Positions 12,840 to 22,429 of a stretch of 64,000 bases of DNA are shown one piece after another (positions within the stretch are counted from its first letter, which is position 1; each line of letters starts with the position of its first letter). Both the position numbers and the translations under genes were made by a program. The notes below the pieces were generated by a model. The model made no database searches and was not told the origin of the DNA. It saw nothing but the letters and a program-made list of their open reading frames with translations. The stretch is taken from assembly GCF_050947875.1 (NCBI RefSeq), contig NC_134568.1, positions 204,318,017-204,382,016 on the forward strand. Direction: 5' to 3'. The DNA comes from Dermacentor variabilis. Its lineage: Eukaryota; Arthropoda; Arachnida; Ixodida; Ixodidae.

Positions 12840-13192
12840 CTGCGGCAAAAAGGACGTTCCACGTCCGCCGCCAAGGTATGTAAGTGGTGGCGCTGGCTAA
12901 CACTCCCAGGGTTCTACTGGGACACATAAATACCCAAAATGTGGATGGGGAAACAGCGCCGCGGTAGCTCAATTGGTAGAGCATCACACGCGAAATGCGA
13001 AGGTTGTGGGTTCGGTTCCCACTTGCGGCAAGTTGTTTTGTCATCCACTTTATTTTCCATTAATTTATCATTTCTTTATTTCATTTATTAAGCACAAGTA
13101 ATTTCCCCTATGTTGTCCTTGGTGTCATTGTTTGTTGGCTTCTTATGATATGACTAGTAAATATCGGGACCCTCAGTTAACCTTCTCTCCTC

Positions 13193-13196
<4 letters not shown>
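12840..13196 (+). mobile_element. SINE family 1, copy with tRNA-like head
   Basis: The head at about 12957-13031 contains an A-box-like tagctcaattggtagagc and a B-box-like ggttcggttccc, so it is a tRNA-derived polymerase III promoter. The body, with landmarks tttgttggcttcttatgat and gttaaccttctctcctcg, ends in a (TA)n tract. Sequence upstream from about 12840 seems to belong to the same dispersed unit, but that is from memory of tick repeats. The head is not a functional tRNA: the acceptor stem does not close. Family resemblance to the tick SINE Ruka is possible but unchecked. Confidence 0.75.

Positions 13197-13266
<70 letters not shown>
13194..13266. repeat. (TA)n tract
   Basis: About 70 bp of AT dinucleotide following the SINE tail. 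Confidence 0.95.
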
Positions 13267-13268
<2 letters not shown>

Positions 13269-13479
13269 GCTAACGTTATCCAAGCTGTTAAAAGAGCAAG
13301 AAGAAAACCCGGTGCACGATTGCAGACTTACGATTTCTGACGACCGAACACCGTAGTGCTTGTAATCGTATCTTGTACTGCGCTGGGTTTTCTTTTTTCT
13401 TTTTTTTTTGCGTGTGTGTGTGCTGTTGTTTGTTCTCTCTCTCTCCTTGTAATTCTTTTTTCTTTCTTTCTTAGAGTAA

Positions 13480-14260
13480 GGCTAACTTTAGCTGGGACAC
13501 CCTATTTAGTGCAACAAAAAGTATATCATTTAATTATATTTCAGTGGCTACTTAGACATACTGGCATTGCTGGTAATGACCTCGCCGAGGAAGCCGCCCG
13601 ATCTGCCCATCTGGAAGCCCAACCAGTTCCAATCCCCTTATCCAGAACTGACGCTGCAAGAAAGCTTCACTTCGTGGCTAAAGCTATGACTCAGAAATAC
13701 TGGTCTTCTCCAGACCTCCTGCAAAGTCATCTTCATAGACTTGATCCATCTCTAAAGCTACAAGTGTCATAAAATGTTTCCCGCTCTGAGGCGACAGTTT
13801 TGTGCCACCTCTGGCTCTGGGTGGCCTACTCGTTGCGCATTGGAAGGGGGAACACGTCCATGTGATACTCTTGTGGAACAACAGAAACGATTGAACGCAT
13901 CCTATGTATCTGTCCCCAATACGACGTGGAGCGTGAAGCTCTCCGAACAGCATTGAATAGGCTGGACTGTAGACCATTTTCGGAAACGAAAATCCTTGGA
14001 CCATGGCCGTATGCGTAGATGGCACAGAAAGCCACGAAAGCGTGGTTGCAGTATTTCAAGTTGACAGCTCTTGGCGACTGTGTGTAGACTCACTGCGAAC
14101 CTTCATCTGTGCGGGAAACTGTGTTTCGACTATCTCCTCTATCTCACTCTTTTTATCCCTATACCCCTTCCCCCAGTGCATGATAGTGAACCGGACGTGC
14201 ATTTGGTTAACCTCCCTGCTATCTCTCTCTTTCTCTCTCTCTCTCTCTCTGTATATATAA
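13480..14260 (+). pseudogene. 3' end of an I-like LINE (RNase H tail, finger, 3' UTR)
   Basis: An open stretch to 13772 contains HTGIAGNDLAEEAARSAH and PIPLSRTDAARKLH, the end of an RNase H domain and its linker. After frame changes the sequence continues as the C-terminal finger (CDT, then ETIERILCICPQYD, then GPWP), reached from about 13860 after a small insertion near 13868. The 3' UTR ends with ttggttaacctccctgc and a (CT)n tail to about 14250, resembling the tails at 58404-58625 and 61776-61985. It is 5'-truncated and frameshifted. Confidence 0.7.
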
Positions 14261-14270
14261 ATATATATAT

Positions 14271-14800
14271 TGTCACGTGGTCGTGACGTCAAAGAACACA
14301 GCAGCAATACTGTGAAAGGCAAAACTATCTTTTATTGGGGCGAACGTGTGCCCACAGAACAGGCTACACTTAAAGCACAACGAGAGCGGCGAACACAGTC
14401 GGCGATCATCGAAAATCTGATCAGCGGGTCAAATGCGTCGGCTTTTATACAGCAGTCATCGAATGTTCCAGACTAATCGTTGGGACCCGCATGCCTTCCA
14501 CTAAGTTCTACAACATTCGAGTCACGCGATGAAATCAGATAACACAAGGTTCGGCGACAACAGACAGCGGATAGAAGCATCGATAACTATCCAGAAACTT
14601 CGGATACATGCAGGCGCGTCCCGCGCTGTGCGATAACATTTGTTAGGCGGCGAAACATGGTCGCACATACTTAAAGAAGGGAATTGCGCTAAAAAAGACA
14701 CGGACGAGTAAGGACATGTAATTCCCTTCTTTAAGTATGTACGACCGACTCGCCCAACAACGTGCTCTCCTGAAACATGGTCGCCCGTTAAATATAAGTA
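14271..14800 (-). mobile_element. LTR-like sequence carrying a hairpin insertion
   Basis: Read on the minus strand there is a TATA-like tataaaag (about 14443-14450) and a downstream aataaaag signal (about 14331-14338), and the segment ends with gacaat at 14271. This fits U3-R-U5 of a Ty3/gypsy LTR, with no internal region attached. At 14665-14771 a 107-bp segment holds a perfect 20-bp inverted repeat (14666-14685 and 14720-14739) and is bracketed by a direct repeat gaaacatggtcgc (14652-14664 and 14772-14784). Confidence 0.4.
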
Positions 14801-14973
14801 CACGTGTCAATATATATATATATTATAATACCGAGACCGATCAAGTTGTCCAGCGCTGTTTATTCCAAAGAAGGCAACGCTCTCAGCTCACGCGCAAAGA
14901 AGTAGAAGAACAGGGAAGATGATGATGGCTATGTGCAAATGAAAACGACGAAGTACGTTAATAGTGCTTACAC

Positions 14974-14987
14974 TAACTTCCCCCCGT
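14974..14987 (-). other. Polypurine tract of the gypsy element
   Basis: Purine run (gacggggggaag on the minus strand) immediately upstream of the 3' LTR. This is the usual plus-strand DNA primer site of LTR retrotransposons. Confidence 0.65.
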
Positions 14988-15014
14988 CATGGAAGCGGCC
15001 AGCCTGGCCGCAGA

Positions 15015-16538
15015 TTAGAGATTATCTAAACGGGGAGTGAAGGGCTTCATCCGCGAGACGTGAACAATTTCGGCATTCCTGCGGCGCCGGTCAGTGACGG
15101 AGTGTACTGGGCGGACGAGATAGTTCACTGCAGATGTTTGCTGCACAACGGTGTATGGGCCAATGTAGCGTGAAAGAAACTTCTCACAGAGGCCTGGGGT
15201 GCGGAGTGGAGTCCAAAGCAGGACTTGGTCTCCAGGGTGAAAACGTAGGTCACGGCGTTTGTTGTCGCAGTAACGCTTGCGCTCAGCTTGGGTAGCTTCT
15301 GTGCTTTGCCGGGCGATTTGACGGCAATATGCAACTCGGGCAGCAAAATCTTCTGGAAGCGACGCGTTAGGCGAAGAAGGTGCGAAAAAGAGTTCTCTGT
15401 CGACTATGGTGGCAGGAGATCGTCCATACACAAGGATGAAAGGGCTGTAGCCGGTAGTCCGTTGAATAGCAGTATTATATGCGAATGTCACAAAAGGAAG
15501 AATTTTATCCCAGTCAGTGTGGTCAGGACGGATGTACATGGAAATCATGTCAGACAGCGTACGGTAGAAGCGCTCAGTAAGGCCATTGGTTTGCGGATGA
15601 TAAGTAGAAGTAGATTTGTGGACGGTATTAGTGGCCCGACGAACTTCCTCGAGAACTTGTGAAGTGAACGCCTTGCCACGGTCACTTAGAAGAACGCGAG
15701 GAGCCCCGTGGCGCAAGACGATGGCGCGCAAGAAAAAGTCGGCGACCTCAGAAGCGGTGCCGGATCGCAGAGGGGCAGTCTCGGCATATCTTGTTAAATG
15801 GTCGACCGAAGTGACAATCCAACGGTGAACGGAGGGTGTCAACGGCAAGGGACCATAGAAATCAATGCCAACAAATTCGAAAGGTGCGTCCGGGCAAGGG
15901 AGAGGTTGTAGTAAACCGGCAGGAGGGGATGTCGAGCGTTTGCGGTGCTGACATGACGCACAAGAGGCAATGTATTTGGCCACCGTTGTGGATAGGCCAG
16001 GCCAGAAGCAGCGGGTCTTTATGCGGTCGTAAGTCTTGTGGAAGCCTAAGTGGCCAGCGGATACGTCGTCGTGAAGTGCCTCTAATACCCGCAAGCGAAG
16101 GCAGCGAGGTAGAACTGGGACCCACCGGTGACCTGTTGGGTGGTAAACGTAGCGGTGTAGCACGCCACCTTGAAGGCGGAATTGTCGAAGTTGGCGTCGC
16201 AAGCGGCTGTTGGGTGGTTCGGCGAACCCACTAAGGCGATCCATGAGAGCTCGACAGTAGGAGTCGGCCCGCTGAAGCGAGACGAAATCAGAGCGTGATG
16301 AAAGCGTAACTTGGTCCAGGGGCGTTATCGAGAGTTGGTGTGAGGCAGGCGTAGCATCGGAACGACGTGGTGGGGAAGACGACAGCGCGTTACCGGGAGA
16401 GAGTGAGAGTGGGCAGCGAGACAATGCGTCTGCATCATGATGGCGTTTTCCAGACTTGTACGTTATAGTGAAGTCATATGCCTGAAAGCGGAGTATCCAG
16501 CGTCCTAAGCGTCCTGACATGTTTTTCATTGATGACAT
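15015..16538 (-). CDS. Ty3/gypsy pol fragment: RNase H tail and integrase
   Basis: 507 codons without a stop. The first 40 or so residues (LGRWILRFQAYDFTITYKSG, then HHDADALSR) are the end of the polyprotein RNase H domain. An HHCC zinc finger follows (HLGFHKTYDRIKTRCFWPG ... CASCQHRKR). The integrase core then shows the three acidic residues in VGIDFYG, LLSDRGKAF and TNGLTERFY. The last two are separated by 35 residues (DD35E). A C-terminal GPYTV module follows. Integrase joins element cDNA to chromosomal DNA in the nucleus. The ATG at 16538 is only the first in the frame, because the native polyprotein began in the deleted gag. With both LTRs present, transcription is possible, but the product could not be processed without protease. 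Confidence 0.93.
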   Translation of the reverse strand: MSSMKNMSGRLGRWILRFQAYDFTITYKSGKRHHDADALSRCPLSLSPGNALSSSPPRRSDATPASHQLSITPLDQVTLSSRSDFVSLQRADSYCRALMDRLSGFAEPPNSRLRRQLRQFRLQGGVLHRYVYHPTGHRWVPVLPRCLRLRVLEALHDDVSAGHLGFHKTYDRIKTRCFWPGLSTTVAKYIASCASCQHRKRSTSPPAGLLQPLPCPDAPFEFVGIDFYGPLPLTPSVHRWIVTSVDHLTRYAETAPLRSGTASEVADFFLRAIVLRHGAPRVLLSDRGKAFTSQVLEEVRRATNTVHKSTSTYHPQTNGLTERFYRTLSDMISMYIRPDHTDWDKILPFVTFAYNTAIQRTTGYSPFILVYGRSPATIVDRELFFAPSSPNASLPEDFAARVAYCRQIARQSTEATQAERKRYCDNKRRDLRFHPGDQVLLWTPLRTPGLCEKFLSRYIGPYTVVQQTSAVNYLVRPVHSVTDRRRRNAEIVHVSRMKPFTPRLDNL

Positions 16539-16783
16539 TGAAGAGGTACGTCAAGACCCCGACGTCCTCTCCCGTTCCCGTCCTCCCTGGAGCTCCATTC
16601 CGATCGCCGCCTGTACCCAGCACCTCCACCACTTTATAATACCGAGACCGATCAAGTTGTCCAGCGCTGTTTATTCCAAAGAAGGCAACGCTCTCAGCTC
16701 ACGCGCGAAGAAGTAGAAGAACAGGGAAGATGATGATGGCTATGTACAAATGAAAACGACGAAGTACGTTAATAGTGCTTACA

Positions 16784-16801
16784 ATATATATATATATATA
16801 T
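16784..16801. repeat. (AT)n tract flanking the gypsy element
   Basis: Dinucleotide run directly outside the 5' LTR. A similar run (14810-14822) lies outside the 3' LTR, so the element apparently inserted into an AT microsatellite. Confidence 0.8.
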
Positions 16802-17590
16802 GTCCGTTCAGAGTGCCCAATCCCGCAACATATTACGTGGAAACCGTACTGAAAAAATTACATAAACATATGTCTATCTACAGTCCCGTTTGTTTTATGT
16901 AGTTCTGTGATAGTAATAGTGACAAGTGAGTGTGATAACGGTATGCCACCACAGGGGAGAAGCCAAAAGTAAGTGCGGCCCCAGCCGTAAGAAATTATTC
17001 TTTCGTTTATCGAGAAAACGACTGTAGTACGATTAACGCCTTCAGAACTGTTGCTTTATTTTTGCGATACGAAATCCACACTCATCTTAGGTCCTGTTGA
17101 ACAGCCTTACGTTCTGGTCATTTTACTGTGCCAGACAAGTATTCGAAAACGAAACGCCGCTTTGACACGAAACTGCACTGTTCCTCCTCTGGCAGCGCAG
17201 ACACACCTGCACGGTGCAACTAGTAGACGGCATCTTGCAGGACTCCGGGAGACTCCGCACGCGTCCAAAACCAATGAGGCAAACACTGCGCAGTGACCCA
17301 TCATGCGAACTACGTTAAGGGCCGCAGCTCTTCTGCCATTCCACGGTGGCTAGCCGTTTCGCTTGACCTTCAAAACGTCGACAACTGACCAAAACATGTT
17401 ATGCGGTTATGGTGCGAACAAAAATAAAAAACGTGCGTGATGCTGATAATCGACCATGAGACTAGTGGTTCAACAAGATATTCCAATTTTAAATCTAGGC
17501 CTAAAGTCGCGCAGAATCTCATGAAGCGACGCCTTACTGTCGAACCTTGCCAGTAACGCAGCAACGTGGAAATCACAGAATTTCCTACAA
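16802..17590. other. No supported gene
   Basis: Only short ORFs without domains. No repeat was recognised. Confidence 0.5.
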
Positions 17591-18210
17591 TATTTACTAA
17601 AGGGAACTCTGGCGCTGCAATCGTGCAGCCACCATGGGAATGATGGGAAGCGCATGAATTTGTCTGATCTTTGTGCTTGTAAATTCAGACGTTCTTATGG
17701 CTTTGTTCATTGCGCTTTATATGCTTTCCCTGTCCTAAATTTTAGAGCTATATATACTCTTTTAAGTGCAGAAGACTGTAAAGTTGCACAATCGATAATA
17801 ATTGTAGCGGTTCAGCATGTCCAGGTGGCCAAATTGAAAAGCCCCAGACGTCTGAACGCGCTCGCTTGCCCGCAAGAAATTCATAGGGCGTTCTATGCCG
17901 CTTGTCGACGCATGCGTACGTGTCGTAATGGTTTCAGTATCGGGCTTCATTCTAGCGGTCCTGTGTTCGAATCCGGTCATCTTACAATCTTAATAATCTG
18001 TATTTAATTATTTGTTACATAGTACCAACAAGTACCGTGTAACAAATAAAGAAATGAAAAGACGAGCTCACAGAGTCACGAAGCCGTTCGAAGTGAGGAC
18101 GAAGATTAGGCAAATCCATGTACTACCCATCATTCTCATATCGGCCGAACCACTCCGTTTGCAGCAGCGCCCGTAGACACTATAGCTCCAGAGTTCCCTC
18201 TAGTAATAAG
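17591..18210. mobile_element. Element or region bounded by long imperfect inverted repeats
   Basis: The left segment 17591-17700 (ttactaaagggaactctggc, later gggaatgatgggaag) reappears inverted at 18075-18210 with substitutions and a small insertion. Between them is a tRNA-like stretch with a B-box match gtgttcgaatccgg (about 17962-17975), then AT-rich sequence. No transposase is present. It could be one non-autonomous element with long terminal inverted repeats, or two copies of a dispersed repeat inserted in opposite directions. Confidence 0.55.
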
Positions 18211-18429
18211 TGTATGAAGCTACTGTCGAAACCCCAATGTGATATCATCATTAAGTACATTGAACACAGCTGCTATTAAATGCACCGTGCTTTCTGTTTA
18301 AAAACTAGCGTTCGTTGTTCTATCAGTGCTTCGGCTGTTTTCAGTGCGTGTTACTACGCAAAAGAAATCGTTCATAATCTAGAATGGCTACTGTTGTGGC
18401 TAGTTCATTGTATATGTTGAAGTGAACGG

Positions 18430-18880
18430 CGCTACTGATCGAGATACAAGAATGGACGACAAAAAATACAAGAACAAGGATGCACACGACGCTCGTACAA
18501 GCGTAAACGGACAGCTGTTTATTCTATACAATCAGTAGGTAGATAAATGCGCTGACATCAGCAAGTCAAGCAAGACACGTGGTACAACACAAAGCAAGCA
18601 TATTAAAAAAGCAAGCTATCGAGTGCCAATTTAAGAAAGCATCCATTGGGCTAACGCGATCACCGCTCAACGAAGTCCCTTATCCTCTTTATCCCTAAGA
18701 ATAAATGTTACCTCATCTTCAGAGAGGGAAATCGATGGCGCACTGACGCACAAATCAGAACCAATCTTCCGCATGGCTATAGCTTCAATGATTTCTCTTT
18801 CCTTTGTATCTTTGAGGGGGCCAAATCGTGCCCATGCTTACTAACTTTGGATGATACCTGCACCTGCTACAATGCGAACT
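18430..18880 (-). pseudogene. Penelope-like element C-terminal fragment and 3' tail
   Basis: On the minus strand, 18673-18800 reads KEREIIEAIAMRK followed by GSDLCVSAPSISLSEDEV and ends KEDKGLR-stop. This matches my memory of the tail that follows the GIY-YIG endonuclease in Penelope-like retroelements (REIIEA ... CVSxPSIxL). Upstream, in a shifted frame, SKHGHDLAP suggests the preceding linker. No RT or GIY-YIG core is visible. The remaining part to about 18430 is non-coding tail. Confidence 0.5.
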
Positions 18881-18925
18881 CCCGCAGTGGCTTATCTCTT
18901 TGCCATTGTCATTATTCTCGGTGCA

Positions 18926-18929
<4 letters not shown>

Positions 18930-18968
<39 letters not shown>
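18930..18968. repeat. (CT)n microsatellite
   Basis: About 39 bp of CT dinucleotide. It produces an Arg-Glu run in a minus-strand ORF, which is an artefact. Confidence 0.95.
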
Positions 18969-18969
<1 letters not shown>

Positions 18970-18973
<4 letters not shown>

Positions 18974-19740
18974 TGTAAGCTGAGCGCAGATCACCAGGTG
19001 AAGTTTCTCAGAAAAAAAAACAATTTCGGCTGTCGTTTTCACTATAATATGAAACCTCTTCCTACAAAATGAATTGAAATTGGATTTTGGCAGAATACTC
19101 TTCAAACTGATTTCAAACTGATGTAAGGACAGAATGTACTTACTCGTGCTGCCATTTTGCCACCATTCCATATACGCCTAAGGGCACCCAGATGTATGAC
19201 TAAGCTTTCTCCGTGGCAAAACGTGAAATTGACCACTTAGTAAACACACTGCATCCGCAAGAACTGCCTGCAAGCCGCGCACCAGCCTTCTTTCCCTAAG
19301 AGAGGGAAACTAGCTTTCACGATGGCCAAACGAGAATTCGAAAAGCTATACCAAGAGTCTCTGAACGAAGAAAAAAAAGTGGTTTACTTGTTATATGTAG
19401 TGTCAACATTTCGTCATAGGTTTTTGAAACATCTAATTGCATGAATCATCTGTAGTTTTTTTTTTAACTTAGCTAAGATAAAATAGTTTAGGTTATTTTG
19501 TCAACATATTTAACAAGTTTCCAGGAAAAAAAACTTATCTCAGTGGTTTTTCGACGCTTTCAAAATTTTCGGCGTTTTTACATCTGCAGTGCATAAGACC
19601 GCTGTGTATTCCCATTTATATTGTTGCGCAATATTCCACTACAGCAGGTAGCCGGACCTTCTTTCATGTCTAATCACTATGGCAACGGAGAGGCGAGAGG
19701 CACGGCGCGCCGGGCTTGCGAACACTGAGGACTGTTCCCT
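18970..19740. other. No supported gene
   Basis: AT-rich with homopolymer A and T runs. No ORF or repeat family was recognised. Confidence 0.5.
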
Positions 19741-20455
19741 CGCTTGCCGCACACTCAGTGGCACATGCTCGTTGACTCAAGTCGGCGAGAGGTTCATTGA
19801 AGAGCGGCAACTTCCCCAGTTAATTCGTGGCCCAGCTAGCTAAAATGTTGGTGTGAAAGGCGTTCGTTTAAAAGCGGCACATACTTAGCGAATTTGTGGC
19901 GGAGCCTGCTAATGCGTCGGGTTGCTGTCCTTGAAGAACTCCTGTGACGTGGGTTCGATTCCGCTCAGCGTGGGAGAAATTTAAGGGATCTTTTTTGTCA
20001 TTGTAGAGTGACGCATTCCCAGTGGCGTACACACCTAGATAGCCAACTTAACGTCAAAGACGTTCATTGAAGAGCAGCACACACCTGCTGGCACATACCC
20101 AGGGCGCAAGTTAGCATCAACGAGGCTCATTGGGGTTCTACACAGACTGAGTCGCCGTCAAATAGCTTCGTTGAACAGCAGCAGCTACCCAATCCCGCAT
20201 CTACAGTGACCTATGTGGGCGTGAAAGAGCACCGTTGAAGAACGGCGCGTATGTTCACACTGCCGCCTACTCAGTGACCCAAGTTGGTCCGGTTGATTTT
20301 GAACCCTGTTACTTCCGCACAGCAGCCCGACACATTACCCATTCCACCACTGACTACCCAGTGATCCAGGTAGGCGGAAAAACGGTTAGATACAGACGTA
20401 CAAACACACACAGATACTTGAATAGACAGCCCCAGGAAAGTGCATGAAGCACCTA
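19740..20455 (+). mobile_element. Dispersed degenerate repeat, copy 2, with a tRNA-like head
   Basis: 19900-19985 has a tRNA-like segment with a perfect B-box core gggttcgattcc (about 19952-19963) and a degenerate A box. From 20006 the sequence is colinear with 3480-3970. The association suggests that the family is a tRNA-derived SINE whose body is made of short reiterated modules. This is inference from two copies. Confidence 0.55.
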
Positions 20456-21699
20456 AAGAATGCTAACGGGCATTGAAAACTTCTGCGTAAATTCTGGTAA
20501 TTGTCTACTAATGCATAAGCAGTCTTTGGCTTGACTGCTACTTCGCTTTTGCTTGTTTAATTTATTTAGCTAGCTTATGCATGTCTACCCATCGCTACCC
20601 ATCATCTACTATTACACTATTATAAAGAGTAGATGTGTTAACGTGACCAATTGTGCATTGATTTTGCAGATATATTGTATGAACTAAGCCGAAACGCCTA
20701 CACAACGTTTTTTTTTGTTTGTTTTTTGCCACGCCACAGTTTTTTTTTCCCCTTTGTTTAGCTTTCTTTTCTTTCGTTACGACTCCGACGCGGCGACGTC
20801 ACCAGCTTGCTTTTTTAGGGCTACCAGTCATCTACTATTACACTATTGTCACATCTGCCAATCAGTCCATTCTATCATTTTTTATACTCTTCAATGTCAA
20901 AGCACCAACTAACCCAACAACGTGTTTTACTTTACTCAAAGCAAGCTTCTTTGCATGCACAACAGTAATGCGGGAAGTAAGATTTCAAGGGGGCATGACG
21001 ACAATGGTTATCTTTTTTTATTTTAAATGCGTCAGCATTTCTATGCCTACACAACAAAGAAAAACGTCCCTCCGTCCGTCCGTCCGCGACGTAAGACGTC
21101 CGTAACGTAAGCGAACGAATTGACATTCGTGCTGTCTCTCGCTTCAACGCGAAATAAGCGGCGAGAACACAGGGCGCACGAAGATATTAGTGCTCGCTGT
21201 ACTGTGTCCCCATTGCAGATCGCTTTCAAGATAGAGGCCTGCGCCGCCATGACATGCACATCCACCGCCGGAGTACTGTTTGCCGCGGTTGATAATGGTT
21301 CGACGGAGGTAGATGAGGCGCTAAAGAGCGATAACGGCTCATAATGATCGGAACGTCCGTAGCGCACCTGGCACCGCCACCTGCAGCAGTTTGCTTGAGT
21401 CACCAATTCACCTTGCGCCACCGCCCTCAACTGTTCGTGTCTCCGCAGCGCTGTCGTTTAGACTGGTTGGATCACGTTTCATCACATTCATGACACCGGG
21501 CTGCGAGGAGATGAGCATATGGCACAATGTTTGCTTAAACTTAGGTAAATTCAGGAGGAGTTTAAGCATGCATTTTCTTTATTTTCATTTTCCACTCCTT
21601 CCTTATCGGTTCTAAATCACCATTATAACGATTAAATGTCTTGACTTCTCCAATTATGCATTTATTTTGCAGATACAGGGTGCGACACTTTTCGCGTTA
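20456..21699. other. No supported gene
   Basis: Contains T-rich runs near 20710-20760 and a small CCGT cluster at about 21068-21088. ORFs such as 20719-21105 are compositionally biased and have no recognised domain. Confidence 0.5.
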
Positions 21700-21858
21700 C
21701 GTTTTGCGAAATGCAATAAACGCCCATGTACCATGCATTAGGTGCACTTTAAAGAACCCTAGATGGTCAAAATGAATCCGGAGGAGTTCCCCGCTATTGT
21801 ATGCCTCATAATCATATCGTGGTTTTGGCACGTAAAACTGTGGAATTTCAAAATGTAA
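21700..21858 (+). mobile_element. SINE family 2, 3' body
   Basis: Shares with 27559-27719 and 29365-29591 the landmarks aaacgcccatgtac, ggtgcactttaaagaaccct, gatggtcaaaatgaatccgg and ggttttggcacgtaaaac. The tRNA head is missing. Confidence 0.8.
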
Positions 21859-22429
21859 CGATTCTATTCCAATTCTATTCTTTATGTTGCTTCGTCAGCG
21901 ATTCGAGAGATGCTCCGTCTACGTTGCCACCACGATCGGACATTCGTGAAGGGTGGATGATAATAAAGGAACAGAATTAGGCGACTGAGTTCCTTGCACT
22001 ACTACCCTGTACTGGCCCAGCTCACGGTGTTGCTGGGTGCGCGTTTACCTAAAACAGAAAGCGTAGAATTAGGCCCATAAATGCATTCAGAAATCCCGCT
22101 TCTGGGATAAATCTGCGTTGTGATGCTATTCTTGCGTAACAGTCAATCAAATGTTTCATTGGTAATGAATCGTCTTGTGTGCTGCGAGCCACGGCGCGGC
22201 TATCGTGCAGCAGCACCATTTGCGGAAACATAATGTTGCATTAAGGAGAAAAAAAAATATCGTGAGCATAAGCGATATACTTGCGATAATTACTGTCACA
22301 CACTTTGATCGATAATTGGGCCTCTGATTTTTTTTTATATTTCTCCACCTCGTTTCGTTAAACATTACTTTTATTTTTCTTCTGTATTTGAACCGTGTTT
22401 CATGTTGATTTGTTAATTTTATGAAAATG
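21859..22429. other. No supported gene
   Basis: AT-rich, with no domain in the short minus-strand ORFs. Confidence 0.5.

Larger units (their letters stand above)
14823..16783 (-). mobile_element. Ty3/gypsy deletion derivative with both LTRs
   Basis: Two 150-bp direct repeats bound the element: 16634-16783 (5' LTR on the minus strand) and 14823-14972 (3' LTR). I count two substitutions between them, so the insertion is young. Both begin tgtaagcact on the minus strand. A polypurine tract (gacggggggaag) sits just before the 3' LTR. Between the 5' LTR and about 16550 only a short leader remains. The sequence then jumps into the end of the RNase H domain and runs through integrase, so gag, protease, RT and most of RNase H are deleted. 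Both outer flanks are AT-repeat DNA, so a target duplication cannot be told apart. Confidence 0.88.

Noticed and set aside
12957..13031. Functional tRNA gene
   Set aside because: The A and B boxes are present but the acceptor stem does not close, and the segment continues into a SINE body present in several copies.
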